Assembly: GCA_024653385.1 (NCBI GenBank)
Contig: JANLFZ010000055.1
Span: forward strand, 5,153 to 14,354
DNA length: 9,202 bases
Source of the DNA: Thermoguttaceae bacterium
Lineage (GTDB): Bacteria > Planctomycetota > Planctomycetia > Pirellulales > Thermoguttaceae
Direction of reading: 5' to 3'
Shown: positions 1-5,016 of the stretch, piece after piece
Layout: every line of letters begins with the position of its first letter
How positions within the stretch are numbered: the stretch's first letter is position 1
Program-made: the position numbers and the translations under genes
Notes under the pieces: model-generated
Told to the model about the DNA's origin: nothing
The model's input: only the letters and a program-made list of their open reading frames with translations
Databases searched by the model: none

Positions 1-908
1 CGGGCCGGAGCGTCTCGGTGCGGTTCTCGGCCCGCCAGCCCTTCCTGGCGCAAGGTGACCAGAAGCGGATAGCGCTCGTCCTTCTTCATCGACGGGGGGC
101 ATTGGAGGTCGACGGCGAGGTCGACGGCCGCCAGGGGCCCCACGCCGACGGTATAGACGCTTGCGCCCAGGCGTCGCGCGGCCTCGACGGCCGGCGGCCC
201 GGCGTTCTGGTTGAAATCGCTGAAGACCACCACGCCCGCCAGATTGCTCGTCGCTTGGCGCCGCGCGAGGTCGCCGAGAGCGGCCCCCACCGCGGTCACC
301 TGGCCAGCGGTGGTCAACTGGGCCGCCAGCGCCTTGGGGTCGAGCGCGTCGGTGCCGTCGGGCGAGGGATCGAGCGAACGCACTCCGTCGGGCCGGTCGA
401 ACACGAACGCCCGCAACCGAAACTTCTCCTGCAACTTTTGGAGGAGGTTCTCGTCCTGGCGGGCAAGGAAGGCCTGAACGTACTCGGCCCGCGTCGGGCG
501 CGCCGACGAGCCGGCGGCCAGCCCGGTCGCCTCGGCCAGTTGCGCCCGCTCCGCCTCCGACAGTTCGTCGGCGATGCCCATGCTGTCGGTGCCGTCGAAT
601 ACCAGCCACAGCGCGGGTTTGAGCTGGCTGGTCACGCGCACCGTCAGCACGGGTTCGGCGAGGATCACCAGGACGAAGCTCAAGAGCACGGCGCGGACCA
701 CGGCCAAGGCCATGCGGGCCTTGGCCCGCCGCGCGTACTGGTAGCGGGTGTAGAAGAGCACGGCCAGGACGACGAGGCCCAGGCAGCCGAGGACCAGCCA
801 GGCGGGGGCGTCGTGGGCCCACGGGGCCGAGAGCGACGGCTCCACGCCGCCGATCTCGGCGGTCCGTTCCAACCCCAGCAGGCGGCCGATCAGTTCCGTG
901 AGATTCAT
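1..908 (-). CDS. Membrane-anchored VWA-domain protein (partial, C-terminus beyond window)
   Basis: Only the first 302 residues are in the window; the frame stays open to base 1. The start ATG (908-906) overlaps the TGA of the preceding gene as ATGA, with a GGGAG Shine-Dalgarno 8 bases upstream, so the start is well supported. Two hydrophobic segments are visible at about residues 36-54 (AWLVLGCLGLVVLAVLF) and 67-85. A VWA-like fold follows from about 98 to 260. The metal-site motif reads D105-G-T-D-S109, a DxTxS form of the usual DxSxS; a candidate MIDAS threonine lies in GQVTAVGAAL near 205, and VVVFSDFNQNAG (D231) supplies the later acidic position. A beta-rich domain appears to begin near 262 and is cut off. 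Proteins of this shape commonly sit beside BatA-type genes in Planctomycetes. Their exact function is unknown; membrane-anchored metal-dependent protein binding is inferred. The last dozen residues are oddly polar, so an edge frameshift is possible. Confidence 0.85.
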   Translation of the reverse strand, partial: MNLTELIGRLLGLERTAEIGGVEPSLSAPWAHDAPAWLVLGCLGLVVLAVLFYTRYQYARRAKARMALAVVRAVLLSFVLVILAEPVLTVRVTSQLKPALWLVFDGTDSMGIADELSEAERAQLAEATGLAAGSSARPTRAEYVQAFLARQDENLLQKLQEKFRLRAFVFDRPDGVRSLDPSPDGTDALDPKALAAQLTTAGQVTAVGAALGDLARRQATSNLAGVVVFSDFNQNAGPPAVEAARRLGASVYTVGVGPLAAVDLAVDLQCPPSMKKDERYPLLVTLRQEGLAGREPHRDAPA

Positions 909-3394
909 GCGGTCCGCTCCCGAGCCAGCATCGGCCAGGCCAGCATCCCCAGTTCGACGAGAAGGCCGGCCAGTACCGCCAACATCAGCCATTTCCAAAG
1001 GTCTTGCCCCAGGATCGGCGCGCCGGCCAGTTGGATCGTTTCGCCCTGACCAACCCAGCGGTAGTCGGCCGAGGCCATGCGATCCTGAAGGTCCGCCTGG
1101 TCGAGGGTCTTGAGGTCCGACTCGTCGGCCGGGCCGTTGACGGCCAGGACGGTTTCGAACAGCTTCGCGCCCTCGGCGGCCTGCGGGGTCTGGGCGGTCG
1201 CATGGGCCACGAGGCGGTAGATGCCGCGCTCGGCCGCCGGCGCCAGGCGCACGCCATAGCGGTCGCCCCCGGTCGCATCGACCGGCACCGGCTCGTCGCG
1301 GCCGCGCGGGCCGGAAAGCGTGAAGCGGGCGTCGCGGAAGTCGGCGGGCACGGGCACGAGCAACTCGCGGTGCGAATCGATGTTCCGCTGCGGCAGCGTT
1401 TCCAAGAGCAGATCGCGGAACACGCGGTCGAACAGCAAGGCGGCATTCGTGGCCGTCAACGTGTTCCACTCGCGGAACACCCCGGTGGTGAAAAACAGCA
1501 CCCGGCCCCGGCCGACACGCCGCTCGACGAGAAACGGCAGGCCGTTGGTGTAGCTGCCCAAAACGCGAGGACGCTCGCGCTCGGCAAGTTCCTCGTTGGG
1601 GGCCTGGGCGTCTTCCGGGAGGCTCTCGCGCGAGGCCGCCCAGGCAAGCCACGTGGGCGCCAAGGCGTCGCGCTCCTGCTGAAGCCGGATCCGCTCCTGG
1701 TGCTCTCCGTCGCTGGCGGCGCCCTTGGCTTCCAGCGCGGCCAGGGCGGCCAGCCGTTTGTCGAGCTGGGCCAGACGGTCGCGGTCGTTGGCGATCCTCT
1801 TGGCGACGTTGGCCACCAGGCCATCGGCAACGTCCCGGCTCAAATCCACCTCGACCGCCTTGAAAAAGAACGGCAAACGGTACAGTTCCTCGAGTTCCTC
1901 CCGGGGCGTCTGCTCCAAGAGGAAGTACTCGTGCACCAGCGTCGAGAAGTCGAGCTGGAACGGCTTGTAACGGCCCGAGGAGGTCCCGGGGATGCCGCCC
2001 ACCGGGACCGGCTTCAGGGGCGCGGGAAGCACGCCCAGGCCGTCTTGCCAGGCCGCGGTAGTCCACGCCTGGGGATCGAACTCGCCGCCGCAAGCCAGCA
2101 CCAGCGGGCCGCCCTGTTGGACGTACTCGCGCAAGGCCTCGATTTCCGTCTGCGGTTTGGCGACCCCCGCGATCACCACGAGCCGGGCATCCTTGAGCAG
2201 CTCGCGATCGATGCGGTCGATGCGCACGTGGCGGACCTGGACCAGTTGCTTGTCGCCCTGGTTCCGCGCGGTCACCGGCGCCAACAGGCGCCGCAGGCGG
2301 AACGTCTCGCCGAACCGGGCGCGCGGCGGCGACTCCTCGGGGCCCAAGGCATCGGCGAACACCACCGGCAGGGACGCCACGACCGGCGCGGCCAGGAATC
2401 GCTCGTCGTCGGCCGGGAGCCGGTCGTGCGGGAGGGAGACGGAGACCGGCACGAACGTGGGGCGGCCGGGCTCGACCGGCACGTTGAACTGGTAGGGCGG
2501 GAACCGCACCTCGCGCGTCTGGCCGGGCTGCAAGTCGATGGTCTGCGTGGCCACGGTCACGCCGTCGACGTTCAGCGCGACCTGCACCTCGTTCCGCGGC
2601 GCGGCCCCCTCGAAACGGATGGTCGCCAGGAACGTGGCGGGGGTCTCGAGGTCCGCGATCTCGTCCTGGAGCCTCAGGTCGGCCACCCAGGCGTTCTCGA
2701 CCTCTTCTTCCCTCGGCGCCGTCTGCACCACGTGCAGGGGCGCAGGAAGCCGCTTGAGCTGCGCCTCCAGCGACTGCGCCGGCCAGTTGCCCGCCTGCTG
2801 GTCCGAGAAGAAATAGATCTGCTTGGCCGGAGGGCTCTTCACCCGGTCGCACGCCTCGCGCGCCAGGTCGATCGCGGCGGAGACCACGGCGGCCCGGTCG
2901 ACCGGTTCGAGCGACGTGAGGGCCTCGAGGGCGTCGGCGGGCGTGCTGTACGCGCCGCGGTTGAACTCCCGCGCCGCCCCGCAAGCCGGCAGCACCGAAA
3001 TGCGGCTACCCGACGGCAGGCGGTGGATGAACTCCTCGGCCCGCGATTTCGCCTGGTCGAGCACCGTGCCGCCAAGCTGCTGGTAGCTCATGCTGAGGCT
3101 GTTGTCGACGACGAGCACGGCGTGGACGGGCTGGTCGGGGTCGATCGCCCCGGACCCGGGCAAGAACGGCCTTGCCATGGCCAGGCCGAACAGAAGCACC
3201 ACGACGGTGCGCAGCGCCAGGAGAATGAGGTCTTGCAGCCGCATCATGCGGCGGCTGCGGCGCACCGCGTGGCGGAGGAAGTCCATCGCCGCCCAAGGCA
3301 CCACCCGAAATCGCTGGCGATTGAGCAAATGAATCACGAGCGGCCCGGCCGCCAGCACCAGGCCGGCCAGGGCGAACCAGGGCGACAGAAACAT
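905..3394 (-). CDS. BatA/VWA membrane protein with glutamine-amidotransferase-like domain
   Basis: The protein has 829 residues. The N-terminus has the BatA (aerotolerance regulator N-terminal) signature: a first membrane segment at about 8-25, a basic loop (HLLNRQRFRVVPW...RRSRRMMRLQD), and a second segment at about 56-76. A VWA domain follows at about 91-240, with an intact MIDAS motif D97-N-S-L-S101 and a later acidic position in IYFFSDQQ (D198). Residues 240-340 look like a beta-sandwich. Residues about 385-460 (ARLVVIAG...EYVQQGGPLVLACGG) resemble the class I glutamine-amidotransferase/ThuA-like fold, as often annotated in planctomycete BatA proteins; no catalytic Cys-His pair is evident. 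A charged probable coiled coil spans about 525-577. The second half of the Rossmann-like region resumes at 624-645 (VERRVGRGRVLFFTTG). A C-terminal membrane helix lies at about 800-820. The start is 1 base after the upstream stop, with a good Shine-Dalgarno. Role: probably a membrane scaffold on the outer face; biochemical activity is unknown. Confidence 0.9.
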   Translation of the reverse strand: MFLSPWFALAGLVLAAGPLVIHLLNRQRFRVVPWAAMDFLRHAVRRSRRMMRLQDLILLALRTVVVLLFGLAMARPFLPGSGAIDPDQPVHAVLVVDNSLSMSYQQLGGTVLDQAKSRAEEFIHRLPSGSRISVLPACGAAREFNRGAYSTPADALEALTSLEPVDRAAVVSAAIDLAREACDRVKSPPAKQIYFFSDQQAGNWPAQSLEAQLKRLPAPLHVVQTAPREEEVENAWVADLRLQDEIADLETPATFLATIRFEGAAPRNEVQVALNVDGVTVATQTIDLQPGQTREVRFPPYQFNVPVEPGRPTFVPVSVSLPHDRLPADDERFLAAPVVASLPVVFADALGPEESPPRARFGETFRLRRLLAPVTARNQGDKQLVQVRHVRIDRIDRELLKDARLVVIAGVAKPQTEIEALREYVQQGGPLVLACGGEFDPQAWTTAAWQDGLGVLPAPLKPVPVGGIPGTSSGRYKPFQLDFSTLVHEYFLLEQTPREELEELYRLPFFFKAVEVDLSRDVADGLVANVAKRIANDRDRLAQLDKRLAALAALEAKGAASDGEHQERIRLQQERDALAPTWLAWAASRESLPEDAQAPNEELAERERPRVLGSYTNGLPFLVERRVGRGRVLFFTTGVFREWNTLTATNAALLFDRVFRDLLLETLPQRNIDSHRELLVPVPADFRDARFTLSGPRGRDEPVPVDATGGDRYGVRLAPAAERGIYRLVAHATAQTPQAAEGAKLFETVLAVNGPADESDLKTLDQADLQDRMASADYRWVGQGETIQLAGAPILGQDLWKWLMLAVLAGLLVELGMLAWPMLARERTA
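917..921 (-). promoter_or_regulatory. Shine-Dalgarno site of the second VWA gene
   Basis: GGGAG on the minus strand, 8 bases before the ATG at 908-906 and inside the last codons of the upstream BatA/VWA gene. With the ATGA stop/start overlap it indicates translational coupling of the two genes. Confidence 0.6.
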
Positions 3395-3395
3395 C

Positions 3396-4601
3396 TTACC
3401 TCTTCTCCTTCACGCCGTACCTCGCGCGCAGGCTGTCGATCCGGCCTTCCTGGAGGATGGGCAGGTAGCGGTTGGGGATCGCCAGCACGAAGCAGCACAC
3501 GGCCGTCTGGTACAGTTCGCCGGGGCGTCCGCTGACGTGCCCCTGGGCGTTCCACACGCCGTCGCGCTCCGAGCCCGGCTCTTGCACCTGGCTGGCCGCC
3601 ACGCAGTCGCGGAGCTTGGGATAGCCGGTGTGCCACGGGTCGCCGCCGACCTGGTAAAGGGCCTGGGCGACGTACCAGAGCGTATAGGCATCGAACGGGG
3701 CGCGGCGTTCGCGGGCGAGTTGTTCGGGCCGGTGCTTGTCGATCTCTTCCAGCAGGATCTTGATGTTCTTCTCGATGCGCCAGTCGTCGTACTGGGCGAA
3801 CTCCTGGAGGCAGACCACGCCCGCCGCCGCCATCGCCGTCGTGGCGTTGCCTCCGCCCTTGGAGTAGGTGAACCGGCCGGGATGCTTCTTCTGCTCTTCT
3901 TCCGGGGCGTTGCGGTCGCAGCCCTGGGGCGTGTAATGTTCGCGCACGCTCTTGATGGCCAGTTCGACGGTTTCGGGCGGGACTTCGAGGCCGCTATCGA
4001 CCGCGCTGCGCAGGGCCAGGGCCTGCATGACGGCCAGGCTCAGATCGTGCCCGTGTTGCTGCCGCTGGGCGATGTAGTCCCAGCCGCCGTCGTCGCACTG
4101 GGTCTGGCAGATGATCTTCAACGCGCGGTCCAGGACCGGGCCGAGGCGGGGGTCGTTGCTCATGCCGTACAGTTGGCCAAGCGCGAAGGTCGACAGGCCG
4201 TGATTGTACATGCCGCGCCGCGGCTCGGAGATATTCAACAGGCCGAACGGCTTGCCCGAAATGCGGGCGGGACCGCGCCGCGCGCCGGCCGGGGCGTCGG
4301 CATTGCGCAGGATATAGTCCATCGCGCGCTGGACGTTGTCGCCGTACCGCCCGCGGCCCGGCAAGTGACCGGCCGCCATGAAGGCCAGCATGCCCGTGCC
4401 CACCAGCCCCAGATCGTTCGACTGCCAGTTGCCCTCGGGACCTTGGTTTCGGGCGAGCCACTGAAGGCCGCGGGCCAGCGCCTGTTCGCTTTGCGGGGTA
4501 ATTTCCCAGTCGCCTTGGGCCCGCGCGGGGGCAACGCTTCCGGCGACCAAGCACGCCACGGCGAGACCCAGCGCCGCGCTGCCGAGGTAGGTTCGTTTCA
4601 T
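3396..4601 (-). CDS. Secreted prenyltransferase/squalene-cyclase-repeat (alpha/alpha toroid) protein
   Basis: The protein has 401 residues. The start at 4601 was chosen because it begins a clean Sec signal peptide (MKRTYLG, hydrophobic core to about residue 22, cleavage expected after APARA, residue 28). The frame is open further upstream to 5006, but that would bury the signal peptide. The only Shine-Dalgarno-like bases (AGG) directly abut the ATG, so initiation is weak or unusual. The mature part is helical with repeated QW-like blocks: GLQWLARNQGPEGNW (45-59), AMDYILRN (93-100), ALKIICQTQCDDGGWDY (160-176), and further helices near 216, 280, 325 and 365. This is the terpenoid-cyclase/protein-prenyltransferase toroid fold. 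The DxDD acid of hopene cyclases and the C-x-E-Q thioester of macroglobulins are both absent, and the protein is exported, so terpene cyclisation is unlikely. It is the first gene of the tight three-gene operon. Function is not known; a binding role outside the cytoplasmic membrane is inferred. Confidence 0.88.
   Translation of the reverse strand: MKRTYLGSAALGLAVACLVAGSVAPARAQGDWEITPQSEQALARGLQWLARNQGPEGNWQSNDLGLVGTGMLAFMAAGHLPGRGRYGDNVQRAMDYILRNADAPAGARRGPARISGKPFGLLNISEPRRGMYNHGLSTFALGQLYGMSNDPRLGPVLDRALKIICQTQCDDGGWDYIAQRQQHGHDLSLAVMQALALRSAVDSGLEVPPETVELAIKSVREHYTPQGCDRNAPEEEQKKHPGRFTYSKGGGNATTAMAAAGVVCLQEFAQYDDWRIEKNIKILLEEIDKHRPEQLARERRAPFDAYTLWYVAQALYQVGGDPWHTGYPKLRDCVAASQVQEPGSERDGVWNAQGHVSGRPGELYQTAVCCFVLAIPNRYLPILQEGRIDSLRARYGVKEKR
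3405..3410 (-). promoter_or_regulatory. Shine-Dalgarno site of the BatA/VWA gene
   Basis: AAGGAG on the minus strand, 10 bases before the ATG at 3394-3392; a second purine block AGAGG lies 4 bases before it. Both fall in the final Lys-Glu-Lys-Arg codons of the upstream gene, whose TAA is separated from this ATG by one base. It decides the start and implies coupled translation. Confidence 0.6.
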
Positions 4602-4722
4602 CCTGGACGGTCCGTTGGGGGGACGATTCGGGGCGTGTCGCTGCTCGAGCATCGAGTGGCGGCCGTCGAGCCGGAATGCCTCAGGAAGCCCGCGTCGCGC
4701 GAGCAGCGCCGCGCCGCCGGCC

Positions 4723-4745
4723 GGATCGCTGGGGCCCAGCGATCC
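4723..4745. repeat. Perfect 11-bp inverted repeat with 1-base centre
   Basis: The arm GGATCGCTGGG is repeated exactly as its reverse complement around a single central base. As RNA it would fold as a 10-bp stem with a 3-base loop. No T-run follows on either strand, so it is not a standard intrinsic terminator. It could be an operator for a dimeric regulator, a leader-RNA hairpin of the toroid/Bat operon, or a U-tract-less terminator or processing hairpin of the macroglobulin transcript. It lies 122 bases upstream of the toroid-protein start. Confidence 0.75.
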
Positions 4746-4774
4746 ACCACCCGTCAACACCCAACCACCACCCG
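4744..4774. repeat. Direct repeat of 10 bases at 21-base period, G-rich on minus strand
   Basis: CCACCACCCG occurs exactly at 4744-4753 and 4765-4774 (minus strand CGGGTGGTGG). The start-to-start distance is 21 bases, two helical turns, so both copies face the same side of the DNA. A shorter related CCACCC occurs at 4796-4801. The minus strand has several short G-runs with 1-2-base loops and could form a two-layer G-quadruplex. The first copy abuts and slightly overlaps the palindrome. Confidence 0.6.
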
Positions 4775-4801
4775 ATTCGGACCTCTTGCGAGTGTCCACC
4801 C

Positions 4802-4831
4802 ATTCTGGATACGGGCCGAGGCGTTTGTCAA
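4802..4831 (-). promoter_or_regulatory. Candidate sigma-70-type promoter for the toroid/Bat operon
   Basis: On the minus strand a perfect TTGACA (4831-4826) is followed after 18 bases by CAGAAT (4807-4802), which matches the -10 consensus at 4 of 6 positions. Transcription would start near 4795, giving a leader of roughly 190 bases that contains both the direct repeat and the palindrome. The weak -10 and the high-GC surroundings keep this tentative. Confidence 0.4.
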
Positions 4832-5016
4832 CGGTGTGGGCGGCGTCGGACCAAGACCGCGACCGCCGGCGACGCCACCTCGCCCCCATAAAGCGGTAAA
4901 CGCCGGCGGGAACCGTGGCCGGGGACCGCTCCGCGTCCGGCCGTTGCGGCAAGAGCGGGGCGACCCCCGGCCGATACGCGGCGGCAGAGCCACCGTCGCT
5001 GGGCACGACGACCCGA

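Larger units (their letters stand above)
4602..5016. other. 415-base intergenic region between macroglobulin and toroid-protein genes
   Basis: No gene is supported here. The open minus-strand frame that runs through it (from 5006) is an unselected upstream extension with Arg/Gly/Ser-rich, low-information translation. It holds a promoter-like pair (4802-4831), a direct repeat (4744-4774) and a perfect inverted repeat (4723-4745). A small 5-bp stem (4956-4969) lies about 50 bases after the macroglobulin stop but has no T-tract, so no convincing intrinsic terminator is visible. From 4602 to 4722 and from 4832 to 4955 nothing else stands out. Confidence 0.7.

Noticed and set aside
18..1049. Plus-strand open frame of 343 codons opposite the second VWA gene
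   Set aside because: Same mirror-phase effect; the minus strand gives membrane helices and a VWA domain, the plus strand nothing recognisable.
1004..3535. Plus-strand open frame of 843 codons opposite the BatA/VWA gene
   Set aside because: Its codons are in exact mirror phase with the minus-strand codons. It stays open only because TTA, CTA and TCA are avoided in this GC-rich gene. The translation is Arg/Gly/His/Leu-rich with no domain.
3396..4601. Toroid gene as a squalene-hopene cyclase or other terpene enzyme
   Set aside because: No DxDD motif, 401 residues instead of the usual 600-plus, and a signal peptide for export.
4729..4757. Second TTGACG box (4757-4752) as promoter
   Set aside because: The matching -10 position reads CCCCAG, within the palindrome, with no resemblance to TATAAT.
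4956..4969. Small hairpin after the macroglobulin gene as intrinsic terminator
   Set aside because: Only a 5-bp stem and no T-run on the minus strand; such stems are expected by chance in this GC-rich gap.
4602..5006. N-terminal extension of the toroid protein to a start at 5006
   Set aside because: It would bury a clean Sec signal peptide; the added residues are low-information, and a promoter-like pair and palindrome lie within.
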